Positions 34,882 to 48,454 are shown, counted from the stretch's first letter. The stretch is 64,000 nt of DNA from Heracleum sosnowskyi (GCA_030848705.1 CM061243.1:105264436-105328435), one strand, 5' to 3'. Notes: generated from the letters alone by a model not told the origin. Numbers and translations: made by a program.

Positions 34882-36480
34882 TGTTAGCACAAAATCACGC
34901 AAGCGCACGTGGTCACAAGTAATATACGAATAAGTCAAGTTCGTTCCCACAGAGATCTAATGAGGTGTTCAATTCAATTAATGTACCTATGCAACAATGT
35001 ATGATTTTTATCCACTGCTAAGACAATTAACAATTTGGGTTTGATTATCTAAAATTAACTAGAGAACAAATTATTAAACTAAGAATTAACTAACTAAGAG
35101 GATTAAAATCGATTTATGTATATGAGAATAAAACATGGGATCCTAACTTCATTAAGTACTTCATTCAGAGTCTTTTGTCTTTAATCAATGCATGTGACGG
35201 TTGTGAAAACTAATCGGATAACACGAAATCAGTACACGCTACCTTTCAGTATACGTATACCAAACCACTTAAACATCCACAAAATAGATAGAAGTTAAGC
35301 AGACACCAATTATGCTTAGACCCTATATGTTTATAAGATTTGAAAACATAACGGTTTAACGAGCAAGTTATCCATTCAGATTACATAGGGCAGGTAAGAT
35401 GGTTAAAATCACCTACGAATCATGCATGACAAACATACATAAACCTATGCTAGCATGGCAAGTTCCAAACCTCTATATCCACTTTCGCATTCAATAGAGA
35501 TTAACAAACAATCTTAGATGTTAGCTACGCATCCAAGAAGAATAAGCACAACCAAACTAGGATATCAATTAGCCATCACACACACATCTTTAAAACAATT
35601 AACTACTAAAATCCATAAATAAATCCGTTAGAATCCCACGACAATGATTAGTTCATAATAGAACCGTTCATCATCGTGGGTTCTGATGAAAGCATGATGA
35701 AAAACAAGAAATCAATGATGTAAATATGAATCAGAGTTAAAGGTTTAGAGGACAAATCCGGAAGCATCCAAAAGTTGCACCAAAATTGAAGAATACAAGA
35801 AAAAACTATGTCTAGATCTCCTCGTAGTCACGTTCTTCGTTCTTGGCTCCTCGATCTTGTGCTCCAATATTGAATCTGATCTCTGGTGTGTTGTGATGTA
35901 TTGTGATGTGTTGATTATGTCCCCCCAAGGTATGTATTTATAGCTCCAAGTTGTCCCTCTTCCAAGCAATTGCCGTTTTTGAGTTAGAATAGAATTACGG
36001 CAATTTCCATCTTTGAATGCAATAAGAATTGCATATTCCATGTTAACAACTGATTCTGGAAGTTTCTGGCCGCCCCAAGCAATTACCATAATGATTAGAA
36101 GTCGAATTTGTGAAAATTTCCTTATTAAAATCGAATTCTGGCAATTTCTGGCGATTCTGACTTCCTGGGCGGCCGCGCAGAATTCCAGTACAATTCCTGG
36201 GCGCCCGCACAGAACCTTCTGCCTAGAATTATAGAAAATGTTGTCCTCTTCGCGTGAGCTATAAGATCGTCAGAATCGGACTTGTAGAACTCCAGATATG
36301 GCCAAAACAGTGAAGACTGCGCAACCTACCCGGAAAATCCGAATTTTAATCAAATTAACCTCCAACTCTTGGTTCTGCAAAACTTAATGAAAACACATTA
36401 AACACACCACATACTTGAGTTCAAGTCATCAATTTAAGCCGATATGAAGCGTTCCAAGTGGATTAAAAATCCACTTATCA
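34882..36480 (-). repeat. 3' LTR of gypsy element
   Basis: 1599 bp, near-identical to 40890-42488. Preceded on the minus strand by GTTTGGGGGTG (complement of 36481-36491). Confidence 0.95.
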
Positions 36481-38004
36481 CACCCCCAAACTTAAACTGA
36501 TGTTTGTCCTCAAGCATAAATAATATAACTATATACAACTAACTAGTACCACTTCCGTAGGTGATCACGGTTGCATTTGGCATATGCAACAAGCCCTTTA
36601 AACCCCTAGGCAGCCCTAGTGGACGAGTAAGGTCTCGTGAGGGCCTATAGCGAATGTACCCACAAAATCCATCCAACAATGCAACTAACAATGCAAACTA
36701 TATGAATGCAACTACATGAAAAAAAATGCAAAGATCCCCTTTAAACTAACCATAACCATTCAATACGCAAACATCTCAAATCATGCAATAACTTCCAAAC
36801 AGAGCTCGACTAAATCCCCGTATACTAACAATACATGAACGGAAACGTGGTGTGTGCGATACTCATCAGATATACTCCTAACACTAGACCAAAAATCATA
36901 CCCATTCTTCGTCAAGGCAATCACTAGTTTATAAAAAGAATGAACGCTAGACACTTCATAACTCAGAGACACCTCCATCATCATTTAAGTTAGACAGGAA
37001 TTCATGCTTTATTACTAACAACTACAACACATAACAAAACAACATAACACACGTGTTTATTTGACCGTGCAATGGATGAGACCCCAAAAGGCTTATACAA
37101 TAATACCCATGTAGCGAGTGTTAGGTCGGCAATCCCAAACCACAAAGGGCTTTAGGTTACCAGGTACAAGTACCCCTCAGACTTAATTACTCGAGTATTA
37201 AAGAGCTCACCCTAGTCAATTATACACACTCACACTCTCACAAACACTCATTTTTTTTTCTTTTTCTTTTTCTTTTCTCTTTTTTTTTCACACAAGAATG
37301 AGTGCGTGCGTTTCGCTCCATCTCATTCATCCTAGACTACTCATAAAATATGAGCTGGCTACTAGCCATTTGACGCCTAGCCTTTATTAACAACTAAACA
37401 CAACTAAAAACACTTAGCATGAAATCCCTGTTTTCCCCCAAACTTATACTTTGGTGCTCCTACGCCATCAAGGGAATAAAGAACATTTTAACTATAAACA
37501 AATGATTAAGCCTCAAAACATCCAAACAGGCATGGCCCTAATCTAGCCCAAAAGCAAACGATGAATTGTGTAAAGATTTTGTTTTCATAACATGCATGTC
37601 AATTTCATAAGAACTTAAATCATCCCTCTATTTATGATTACCACAATCAAATCAACATCAACCTACTAAACAGAAATAGCTCGTCCTAAGGGATCATGAA
37701 ATATGCATGCCATGCAACTAAAATGACACATATAATAAAAACATAAACAAAATGTCCTACATGAAACAAACATGCAAAATACGAACAAAACATGAATGAA
37801 TTACCACAAACATGCAAAATATGATTTCCTACATGAACACATAACACCACAACACTACTTATCCCCAAATCACCCCCAAACTTAGAATATTCAATGCCCT
37901 CATTGAAGGTAATAAGAAAGATAGTAGAAACATACCTAACACATGGGTTGCCTCCCACGAAGCGCTGTCGTTAATGTCATTTAGCCGGACAAATGTGAAT
38001 CAAA
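36481..38004 (-). other. Noncoding interior of gypsy element
   Basis: No ORF of note lies between the protease stop and the 3' LTR, where RT and integrase would normally be. It contains a roughly 40-bp pyrimidine run on the plus strand (37251-37291), i.e. an A/G-rich tract in element sense, and a polypurine tract at the LTR edge. Confidence 0.75.
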
Positions 38005-40758
38005 TCATGGTGGCTCGAAGATCGCATTTGACTTGTCCTTAGCAGAAGGACCATTCACCCATTGTTTGATAACCTTCTTGCTTTCTTCCCACATCTTTTC
38101 CAAATCAAACTTCACCTTGACTTTTCCACCAATCGATTTTTTCTTTTTCTTCTTTACACCTCTAAGGTGATTATGCTTCTCCGTCGATTGATAAGAACAC
38201 TCTTTTACCTCATCATCCTTGTTCCACCTTCTTAACACATTATCTTCACACTCTTTGAAAATTACCAACTCATCATTCAGAAGGACATACTTCAAATGTG
38301 GTGGAAGTTTTCCAAGCTTGACATTCGAAAGATCTCGAATGGAAGAATTGTCAATGGAATCACTGATGTGATGCTCGAACTTGTGCATGTCCGAATTTTT
38401 GCTCAACAGCTGATCGAACTCCTTTCTCTGACCCGTATCAACCATCTTCAATCTAAAACACTTTTCCTCCTCTGTCGGAAATTTCATAGCCTTGAACACA
38501 TTAAAGATGACCTTTTGATTACTCACCCTCATTGTGAGCTCTCCTTTCTGAACATCGATCAACGCTCGGCCAGTAGCCAGAAAAGGTCTTCCCAAGATGA
38601 AAGGAATTTTCTTATCCTCCTCAAAGTCAAGAATAACAAAATCAGCAGGAAAAATCAGCTTATCCACCTTTACCAAGACATCCTCCACTATACCCCTTGG
38701 ATATGTGATCGACCGATCAGCCAACTGTAAGGTCATATTAACTAGTTTCGGCTCAGGCAACCCAAGTTGCTTAAAAACAGACATTGGCATTAGATTAATG
38801 CTAGCTCCCAAATCACATAAGCATTTGCTGAAAAGTTGATTGCCAATAGTGCAAGGTATGGTAAAACTTCCCGGATCTTTAAGCTTCGGTGGCAATTTCT
38901 GCTGTAGAACTGCACTACACTCCTCTGTCAAAGCAACGGTGTCCAAATCCTCGAGTTTCAACTTCCAAGATAGAATACCCTTCATGAACTTAGCATAGCT
39001 CGACATCTGTTCAAGAGCTTCTGCAAAAGGTATGTTGATGTGTAACTTCTTGAAAACCTCGAGAAATTTGGCGAATTTTGTGTCAAGATTCTGCTTCTGT
39101 AGCCTCTTTGGATATGGAGGAGGAGGATAGATTTGGTTACTCTCTGTAGTCTTCTTCTGGAGCCTCTTTGGGTATGGAGGAGGTGGGTAAATAGTCTGCT
39201 CCGAAGTAGACTTGTCAGCAGAATTTTTGCTCTTTTCAGCCTCACCGTCCAATTGCTTAGCTGCCAAATCAAAAATTGGCTTTTCCTTAGAAGGTTCCAC
39301 CTGATGCTGCTGAATTTCTTCCTCTTCTTCAACTGCTGATTTTTGATTGCCCGTGACCTTTCCCGATCTCAAGGTAACTGCTTTCACATGTTCTTGGACA
39401 ACTGTCTTTCCTGGATTAGGCTCCGTATCGCTAGGAAGAGTTCCCTGAGCTCTGCTGAGTAAGGCACTTGCCAACTGCCCCATCTGATTCTCCAAAGTCT
39501 TGAGCGATGCCGCCTGGCTTTTAACTATCATTCTCAACTCATCCAATTCAGATTTTTCATTCGAAGACTGCCCCGCACTAGCATAAGGTTGTTGCGGAAA
39601 TCCTGGTGGCTGAAATTGTTGCCTAGGAGCATACTGTGGCTGAAAATTCTGCCCTTGCTGCTGCTGAAAATTCTGAGGATTGTAAGGCTTTGCTCCAAAT
39701 TGCTGACCTTGGAATGGCTGATAAGGCTGCTGAGATTGTTGATTGTCGCTCCAGCTGAAATTAGGATGATTCCGGCTATTGGGATGATAGGTGGCTGGAA
39801 CTGGCTGTGATGGTCTCTAAAAGTTGCTCACAAACTGCGCCGACTCACTAGATATAGCACAATTATTCGTCTCATGTGCGCCCGCACAAAGCTCACAAAC
39901 ACTAGCCACCTGCTGAACTCCATAATTCGTCAAAGAATCCACCTTCATTGTCAAAGCCTTCAACTGGGCTGCTATAGCTGTAGCTGCATCAACTTCAAGA
40001 ACTCCTGCTACTTTGCCTTGTGATAATCTCTGAGTAGGATTCTGATATTCATTCGCAGCCATCATCTCAATTAACTCATAAGCTTCCTCGTAGCTCTTAG
40101 CCCATAGAGCTCCACCTGATGCTGCATCTAACATTGGTCTTGATTGTGCTCCCAGACCATTATAAAAACAATTAATCACCATCCAGTCGGGCAATCCATG
40201 ATGTGGACATCTCCTAAGCATCTCCTTGTATCTCTCCCAAGCTTCACATAAAGTTTCTCCAGAATGCTGAGAAAACTGAGTAAGAGCATTCCTGATCGCA
40301 GCAGTTTTAGCCATGAGGAAGAATTTAGTAAGAAATTTCTGAGCAAGATCCTCCCATGTAGTAATAGAACCTGCTGGTAGAGAGTGCAACCAGCCCTTAG
40401 CCTTATCCCTCAGAGAAAATGGGAAAAGTCTCAGCTTCACGACATCTTCCGACACTCCGTTGGTCTTGAAGGTGTTGCAAATCTCGATGAAATCCCTAAT
40501 ATGCATATTAGGATCTTCTGTTGGAGCACCCCCAAACTGCACTGAATTCTGCACCATCTGAATCGTGCCAGGCTTGATTTCAAAGGTATTAGCTGCAATA
40601 GCCGGCCTGACAATACTCGACTGAATATCATTGATGTTTGGCTGAGAATAGTCCTTCAAAGCCTTAGCTGCAGGTGCTACTCCTTCTGGAACATCTCCCA
40701 TCTTTACTAACTTTAATCTTTCTTCTTCCAATTTACGAGTCTGAGAACGTGTTCGCAT
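38005..40758 (-). pseudogene. Gypsy gag-protease polyprotein with one in-frame stop
   Basis: ATG at 40758 (MRTRSQTRKLEEERLKLVKM). A retrotrans-gag domain covers residues about 90-210 (RDFIEICNTFK, LRLFPFSLRDKAKGWL, WEDLAQKFLTKFF, ETLCEAWERYKEMLRRCP). A knuckle-like CELCAGAHETNNC follows near residue 290. TAG at 39817-39819 interrupts; the same frame then runs a Gln/Pro-rich linker (39547-39816) and the protease part to 38005. The protease has CDLGASINLMP (active-site D-x-G-A) and FILGRPFLATGRALID. Between gag and protease lie two PPPPYPKRLQK repeats. The stop could be a lesion or a leaky gag terminus. Confidence 0.85.
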
Positions 40759-40864
40759 ACACGTTCAAGTACCTGAAACACACAGAACAAACAACTACAA
40801 TCTGAGTCAGTGAACTCTAACGACCACCGATGACAAGCACATAAACTAAAATAAAACACCGATG

Positions 40865-40889
40865 ATCCCCGGCAGCGGCGCCAAAAACT
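40865..40889 (-). other. Primer-binding site of gypsy element
   Basis: On the minus strand TTTTTGGCGCCGCTGCCGGG follows the LTR end by two bases. Sites beginning TGGCGCC are usual in plant Ty3/gypsy Athila/Tat-type elements. Confidence 0.75.
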
Positions 40890-42488
40890 TGTTAGCACAA
40901 AATCACGCAAGCGCACGTGGTCACAAGTAATATACGAATAAGTCAAGTTCGTTCCCACAGAGATCTAATGAGGTGTTCAATTCAATTAATGCACCTATGC
41001 AACAATGTATGATTTTTATCCACTGCTAAGACAATTAACAATTTGGGTTTGATTATCTAAAATTAACTAGAGAACAAATTATTAAACTAAGAATTAACTA
41101 ACTAAGAGGATTAAAATCGATTTATGTATATGAGAATAAAACATGGGATCCTAACTTCATTAAGTACTTCATTCAGAGTCTTTTGTCTTTAATCAATGCA
41201 TGTGACGGTTGTGAAAACTAATCGGATAACACGAAATCAGTACACACTACCTTTCAGTATACGTATACCAAACCACTTAAACATCCACAAAATAGATAGA
41301 AGTTAAGCAGACACCAATTATGCTTAGACCCTATATGTCTATAAGATTTGAAAACATAACGGTTTAACGAGCAAGTTATCCATTCAGATTACATAGGGCA
41401 GGTAAGATGGTTAAAATCACCTACGAATCATGCATGACAAACATACATAAACCTATGCTAGCATGACAAGTTCCAAACATCTATATCCACTTTCGCATTC
41501 AATAGAGATTAACAAACAATCTTAGATGTTAGCTACGCATCCAAGAAGAATAAGCACAACCAAACTAGGATATCAATTAGCCATCACACACACATCTTTA
41601 AAACAATTAACTACTAAAATCCATAAATAAATCCGTTAGAATCCCACGACAATGATTAGTTCATAATAGAACCGTTCATCATCGTGGGTTCTGATGAAAG
41701 CATGATGAAAAACAAGAAATCAATGATGTAAATATGAATAAGAGTTAAAGGTTTAGAGGACAAATCCGGAAGCATCCAAAAGTTGCACCAAAATTGAAGA
41801 ATACAAGAAAAAACTATGTCTAGATCTCCTCGTAGTCACGTTCTTCGTTCTTGGCTCCTCGATCTTGTGCTCCAATATTGAATCTGATCTCTGGTGTGTT
41901 GTGATGTATTGTGATGTGTTGATTATGTCCCCCCAAGGTGTGTATTTATAGCTCCAAGTTGTCCCTCTTCCAAGCAATTGCCGTTTTTGAGTTAGAATAG
42001 AATTACGGCAATTTCCATCTTTGAATGCAATAAGAATTGCATATTCCATGTTAACAACTGATTCTGGAAGTTTCTGGCCGCCCCAAGCAATTACCATAAT
42101 GATTAGAAGTCGAATTTGTGAAAATTTCCTTATTAAAATCGAATTCTGGCAATTTCTGGCGATTCTGACTTCCTGGGCGGCCGCGCAGAATTCCAGTACA
42201 ATTTCTGGGCGCCCGCGCAGAACCTTCTGCCTAGAATTATAGAAAATGTTGTCCTCTTCGCGTGAGCTGTAAGATCGTCAGAATCGGACTTGTAGAATTC
42301 CAGATATGGCCAAAACAGTGAAGACTGCGCAACCTACCCGGAAAATCCGAATTTTAATCAAATTAACCTCCAACTCTTGGTTCTGCAAAACTTAATGAAA
42401 ACACATTAAACACACCACATACTTGAGTTCAAGTCATCAATTTAAGCCGATATGAAGCGTTTCAAGTGGATTAAAAATCCACTTATCA
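40890..42488 (-). repeat. 5' LTR of gypsy element
   Basis: 1599 bp, near-identical partner of 34882-36480; on the minus strand it precedes the primer site and gag. Confidence 0.95.
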
Positions 42489-43303
42489 CAGAGCATTTAC
42501 TTCATTCATGAATCCATCCTTCAGCTCTTTGACATCTGTTCTCAAGTCGACCAGTTCCTCCATTGATTCCTTCCTCAAGGAGTCCACTGCCTGTTTAGTA
42601 CATGTTATAGTGCCAGATGCACTGCCTAAGACCCTGTAAGTTCTTCTGGAATCAGCTGCAGCCAAGTCAACCTTCTCTTGAATAGTCATTAAAGAAGCAT
42701 TGGATTGACCAGAGGAGATCCCTTGGTCAAAGGAAGATCTCAGTGCAACCTTGAATAATGGATTTCCTTGTTTATCATGAACCGTCATCTCCTTGAGAGT
42801 GGATTGTACATGTAGCTCTCTTTCAGTAGGTAGTAGCAAATCATCAATGTTTGTAAGGGTTTGGGTGTCACTCCTCACATTTGGCTCTGGGTGTTCACTC
42901 AACGTTTCTGTTGGTGTTTCACTCATATTTCCTTTCCCACTCAGGCCAGGTGTATCTGTTTGTGTTTCACTCATTCCCTTAGTGCTCTTTGTACCTGCAT
43001 CAGAAAACACCGTAGCCATCCTTAAGGAGGTCACCGGTGGTGCAATGGGGCTTCGCAAGTCCCCGTCCTTGGATATACCAAGTTGCTGATCATCCGTAGA
43101 TGATGTATCCTTTGTAGGATCTAGAGTTTGAATCTCTAGGAGGCTAGAATCATGCTCTATTAACAGCAGAGATCCTGAAACTCCCTCTAAAGTCCGTGAA
43201 GACTTTTCCTCAGTTAGCTCCTCAATAAAAATTGATTCATTGTCACCGAGTTTCCGATCCTCACCTACGTCAGACCCTTTACCCGCAGGATCCAGATATG
43301 TTC
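42489..43303 (-). pseudogene. Family B' accessory ORF, middle part
   Basis: It continues the 33146-34881 fragment across the gypsy insertion: removing the insert plus one CAGAG copy leaves the B reading frame continuous. It matches residues in the family B ORF from DPAGKGSDVG to KDGFMNEV. It is cut on the right at 43303, exactly where the family B LTR begins. The N-terminal shared domain is missing. Confidence 0.87.
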
Positions 43304-44429
43304 TGTTAGGTCCAAAGTATCGTAGAAGGGGGGGTTGAATACGATACTCACAAATAATTCAATTTCGTTCGCGGATTAATCTTTCAGTTCTATAACGAAA
43401 TCAAACACACCAAACCAAATCAAGTTTCGGGGAATATATCTTTTTATAAATATAAACCTCGAGGGGTGCTACAATTTCTAATCCGTAGATTAGCTTCAAT
43501 GAGTTTAAGGTTACACAAATACAAAACAATGATCAAGTTCTGAGCACTATTAATTTTCTGATAATTTCTCCGGCTTAGTTCTCTCTCGTAGTAATGTTTC
43601 TGTGTTGAATGCCTTAACTGAAGACGACACTATCTTCTCTCGAGTTAATTGTAGACTTGAATTGAAAAACCATCGAACCATTTAGAATAGAATATTCTTG
43701 GCCGTTGGATCTTCATCAACCTGTCAGACAAGCACAACTTTTCACCTGCTCCATGAATTGAAAAACCATCGAATGGATTAAAAAACCATCGAATGGATTA
43801 AATCAATTTGCCATTCGATAGTTTTTAAATCAAAACTATTGAATGCCAAATTAATTTACTTTGTTTTTCAATGAATCACTCCAACCACCATTCGATAGTT
43901 TTTTCAATTGAAAAACTATCGAATCCTTTTTCTTGTCTTTTGTCCTTTAGTAATTACTCCTGAGCTCCTGGGTGTTTAAGTTTTAGACTGTATCAATTTC
44001 TTCTGAGACGATAAAACAACTTGATCTTTTTAGTGCCGTCACCTAGTGCAACTGGTATGGTTCACAGATGAATAACACTTGATCAATTCTTCTTTTATGT
44101 CTTCAATATAGTGCTGCTGATAAGTCCCTTGTCGTTCTGGTTGCTTCATCACTGGAATCCCGTGGTACTGAACCCTAAATCATTCACATACTTCTGTCAT
44201 CTTGAAAGTCTTGTTTCTTTTGCTGTCACTGAGGCTTGAACATTTTCATGAACTTCTTTCCGTGACCTGTTTACGGACTTCAAGAATACATAACGTATTT
44301 TGATTTTTTGAGTTTACCTTTTCTTCTTTGATTCTGGATTCCTGTGCTTCTGTTAATATTATTGTCTGTCTTGTCCTTTGTTGAGTTGTAGTTATCTCTT
44401 TTACATCTTATGTTACATTATGCTTTACA
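43304..44429 (-). repeat. Family B LTR (3' LTR of chimeric element)
   Basis: 1126 bp; minus-strand reading starts TGTAAAGCATAATG and ends GGACCTAACA. A polypurine tract CAAATAGGGGGAGAT lies just upstream (44430-44444). About seven copies of the AAAACYATCGAA motif lie at 43660-43925, upstream (in element sense) of an A/T-rich TATTTATAAA-like box near 43445. A diverged copy is at 17180-18094. Confidence 0.88.
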
Positions 44430-44662
44430 ATCTCCCCCTATTTGATTGGATAGAGTTCGACAAGCAAATACTTCGAGGATAACTCAACTAACTAAGGAAA
44501 CATGAAACTACTTAAAGTAAGACAACGTAATAATATTAATGCATTCTGGATCAGATATATATACATTTCCAGATTTCATAAATCAAAAAACAATTAAACT
44601 TTATACAATGAAGTTGCTCCTCTAGTCTGAGCTGATAGTTCTTTTGTTCTTTGCTTCAATCT
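44430..44662 (-). other. 3' noncoding region and polypurine tract of family B
   Basis: B accessory ORF 3' sequence; 44477-44660 matches 33143-33325 of B'. The purine run (complement of 44431-44440) abuts the LTR. Confidence 0.75.
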
Positions 44663-47600
44663 TCAGTCCATTCCACTCTCACCTTCTTCAATCATTGGAT
44701 CGGAGTTAGCAGCTTGATAATCAATCACAGATAGATAGTGCAGTGGTTCTCCAGGTTTAAGGATTGCTCCTTGGATGTGTCTTCCAATATATTCAACCTC
44801 TTGACCCACTCCAGCCCATAACCATGCAATGTTAACATCTTTCTTGTTTAGCTTTGGCATGTTTGGGAATCTGGTATGCACTTCCAACCCTCTTTCCACT
44901 CTTTTCCTATAGTAAGGAACATTCTCCATTAGAAATCTTCTAAGAGTGTCTGCTGCTTTGTCCTTCTCCGTTGATGAGAATCCAGTGGATCTAAGACACT
45001 TCTCAACTGAGATTAGATAGTTGCTTGGGTAGTCCCTCAGTTTGTCCTCAGCCAAATAGCAGATTCTGAACAAGTCATTCGTCATGAATCTAACCATTGG
45101 AGGATCTTCAGTAATCTCTGGACTGACTTTCATCACGATCTCCTTAACATGCTCACGGAGCAGTTCATTTAGCCTTGTAGTTCTTTGGATCTTGATGAGT
45201 ATAGCCTGCAATTCTGTATATGTCCTCTGTTCTAAAAACTTAGTGGAAATCACAAATGTACCTTTCTCCAGGAAACTGATTAATAAGCTCCAGGCACCAT
45301 TTGCTTTAACCCCAGCTGTCAGACAGATTATAGAGCTTCTCAGTGCTTTAAAGTAAGTCTGATCTTCAAGATTAGCACTTCTGATGTCCTGAATAATAAC
45401 TTCCACCTCAGCATTGTCGTTGACTTGTAGTCCTTCTTCAACTCCGCAAAAGGTTTTGTAAGCCATTTCCCATTCAGTACCATCTTTCTTTTCCAGATCT
45501 ATCATCTTCTTCTTCCTCACTTCATTATACACTTTGATTCTCTTTAGCTTTTCACTTCTCAGAATTGCTTGTTGTTTCTCTTTCTCAGCTTGCCTGGCAT
45601 CAACTGCAGCTCTCTGAGCTCTTACAGCTTCCAAGGCAGCTTCTTCCTCAGGTGATAGAGAATTTGCTTCTTCCATATCATCATCCAAGATAGGATGTTC
45701 TATTGGCTCTGGATAATATGGCTCATGCTCCTCTTGAATAGGTTGCTCATGCATGACCTCAAATTCTTCTTCACTCTCCTTCTCTTCCTCTACAAGCTCC
45801 TCAATCCAGTACTGTCTGATTGGAATAGCCTCAACAGTCTCCCAAACTCCCCATTTATCCTTCACCCCTTCTCCAACTTTCTCCCCCTTAGTTGAGGAAT
45901 CCTCGATAAAAGCATCCTCAGCATAAAAGACATCAGAAGGATCAGGTTCCTGATATGAAGGACCAGGTTGTCCAGATTGTTGGTTCTTCAGCATACTCCA
46001 TATTGACTGTACTCCGTCACCTTGATTCTCAAAGAAATCCATAAGCTGCTTATTAAACTCATTTATAGAAGCTAGCGACAGGTCAATGTTCTCCAATCTT
46101 GAGTTGGTAGTCTTTTCCATGTGATCCAGCCTCTTGTTTAGCTTAGACTCCACTCGTGAAAGGGTATTCATTGCATCTTTTACCCGCGCTTGACCATCCC
46201 GGATAACCAGAACGACTTCTTTCAAAGCTTCATGTCCTTGAGACAGTGCAGTTACTTCATTCATGAATCCATCTTTAAGTTCCCTGACGTCCATCCTCAG
46301 CTCGACTAGTTCTTCCATAGCTTCCTTCTTTAAGGAGTCCACTGCCTGCTTCGTACCTGTTATAGTGCCAGATGCACTGCCAATGACCCGGAATGTTCTT
46401 CTTGAATCAGCTGCAGCCAAGTCAACTTTCTCTTGAATAGACTTTAAAGAAACATTGGCTTGACTGGAGGAGATCCCTTGGTCAAAGGAAGGTCGCAGTG
46501 GAACCTTGAATAATGGATTTCCTTCTTTGTCTCGAACTGTCATCTCCTTGAGGGAAGATTGAACTTGTAGCTCTCTTTCTGTTGGTAACAGCAAATCATG
46601 AATATTAGGTAGGGTTAGGGTGTCACTCCTCACATTTGGCTCTGGGTGTACACTCAACGTTTCTGTCGGTGTTTGAATCATTTTTCCTTTCCCACTCAGG
46701 CCAGGTGTAAGTGTTTTTGTTTCACTCAAATCCTTTGTGCTGATTGTACCTGCAGAAGACATCACCATAGCCGTCCTTAAGGAGGTCACCGGTGGTGCAA
46801 TGGGGCTTCGCAAGTCCCCGTCCTTGGATAAACCAAGTTGCTGATCATCCTTAGATGATATATCCTTTGTAGGATCTAGAGTCTGAATCTCTAGGGGGTT
46901 AGAAACAGGCTCTTTTAACAGCAGAGATCCCGAATCTTCCCCTTGAGTCTGTAAAGACTTCACCTCAGTTGACTCCTCAATAGTAATTGATTCACTGTCA
47001 ACGAGTTGCCGATCTGCACCTACGTCAGACCCTTTACCCGCAGGATCCAGATATGTTCCATTTGGGGAGGTAGACAATGACCCTTTAGATTGTGCATTTA
47101 GGTCAAAGCCTTCTCTCGACGTCTGTGAAGACCCTTGGTTCTTAGAACCTTCAACCAGTGAACCTGACCGTGATATGGTCGGAACACCAGTTGCTTCCGT
47201 CAATTCTTCCTTACTTGATTGAGCTATTGGTTCAGATATAGCTTTCGTTAGCGTAGCCCAATCAGCATCAGAAAAATCAAAAAAGGGCGCTTTGGATGAG
47301 AGAAATGAAGTATCAACAGTTGCCTCGGTTTCTGTTCTTCTCCTTTTAGAGGAAGGCAGAGCTGTTGTTGAAGGGTGTATCTCCTTATGTGGTGCTGCTT
47401 TGGCACTATCTCCCTCTACACTCATGGATGGTTCTTTACTGGGTATAGGAGGGGAAGGAGGTTCGTTTATGTTTTCATTTGGCTCTTCCAAAGGCTCTTC
47501 GACCGTGGTTAGAGGTTGTGGGTTTGCAACCTCCTGGTCAGGAATGGCCACTGAGGGCTCTGGATCAACATCCATTGGTTCAGGTGCCATTACAGGTTGA

Positions 47601-48454
47601 GGTTGAGGAATGTTACCTTCAATTACCTGTTCCCCTGGGGGTAGAAGTGGTAGGGGCACCGTTCTTAGATATTCAGTGAGAACAGTGGGTACCCCTGGAA
47701 GATAGTTGTTCTTCCTAATGAGAGCGGTTATGGCATTGCTCTTCATTCTCATGCACTCCTGGTTGGCTTCACCTTCAAAGATCTCCCGTTCATTATCTGT
47801 TAAGATATCATTGAGAATTAGCTGTAGGAACCTAGGATAGAAACAGAGCACATCTTCATTTATGCCTGTTCTTTCATCCAGTGGTCCCATGCATATGATT
47901 ACTTGATCAATCAGTAACCGTCCAATGTTAATATGCCTATTGTTGGCAATGGCAAACCCTATCTTTTGAAGGAATAAGGGAATACCATGCAGATTTGTTA
48001 GCTTGGCAGTAAAAACATGGATTAGGGTATGAAAGAAAAAGTTTCATGCTTTTGGCAAGTAATGCTTAAGGAACTCTCCCACAAAGAAGTTAGGTTGTTG
48101 ACTTCTAATGAGAGTGAAGAAAGCATGTATCTCCTCAGTCGTGGGATCCGGAACAAGGTTTTCTGTAGGAAAATGTAGGATTCTATTAAAATCATGTTCC
48201 GTCACCCTTATTGTTCTGCCCCCTGGCACAACAAAACTGAAGGATCGAATATTATTCTCACTCGTATCCGTGGCGGTTGTGTACAACGCAGTCAATTGAT
48301 CGATGCAAAGGATCACGGGAGTACTCACAGCGTATGCCACTAATGAACGTGTGTTCAAAAACTCTGCCCATGCACGAAACTGAAGGTTCGTTATGGATTG
48401 CAAGTTTTGGAACGAGACATGATTAGTCTTGGTAATAATAAATTCTCCAGCCAT
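44663..48454 (-). pseudogene. Family B long accessory ORF (one in-frame stop)
   Basis: ATG at 48454 (MAGEFIITKTNHVSF). The frame runs 1263 codons to 44663 with a single TGA at 48044-48046, after which the same frame continues. The N-terminal domain (about residues 25-210) parallels families A and C: WAEFLNTRSLVAYAV, a YPRFLQLILNDIL end, and an INIGRLLIDQVI segment. The middle is acidic and Ser/Thr/Pro-rich with an NLS-like SSKRRRTE. Coiled-coil segments follow (VKDAMNTLSRVESKLNKRL), then a Glu-rich stretch, a basic RKKKMIDLEKKD and PKLNKKDVNIAWLWAGVG. No signal peptide is visible. It lies 1.4 kb downstream of RNase H. The stop may be a lesion or may leave two proteins. Function unknown. Confidence 0.8.

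Larger units (their letters stand above)
34882..42488 (-). mobile_element. Non-autonomous Ty3/gypsy element (gag-protease only), recent
   Basis: LTRs of 1599 bp each (34882-36480 and 40890-42488) start TGTTAGCACAAAATC and end CCACTTATCA. CAGAG at 34877-34881 is repeated at 42489-42493, a perfect 5-bp target duplication. On the minus strand a primer site AGTTTTTGGCGCCGCTGCCG follows the right LTR, and a polypurine tract AAGTTTGGGGGTG precedes the left one. By eye the LTRs differ at about 12 positions (about 0.75 percent, mostly transitions) with no indel. The 4.4-kb interior encodes only gag and protease; RT, RNase H and integrase are absent. The gag and protease wording suggests the Athila/Tat side of gypsy. 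Confidence 0.95.

Noticed and set aside
42489..43303. Independent short gene on the minus strand
   Set aside because: It is the middle of the B' accessory ORF, continuous in frame with 34881 once the gypsy insertion and one CAGAG are discounted.
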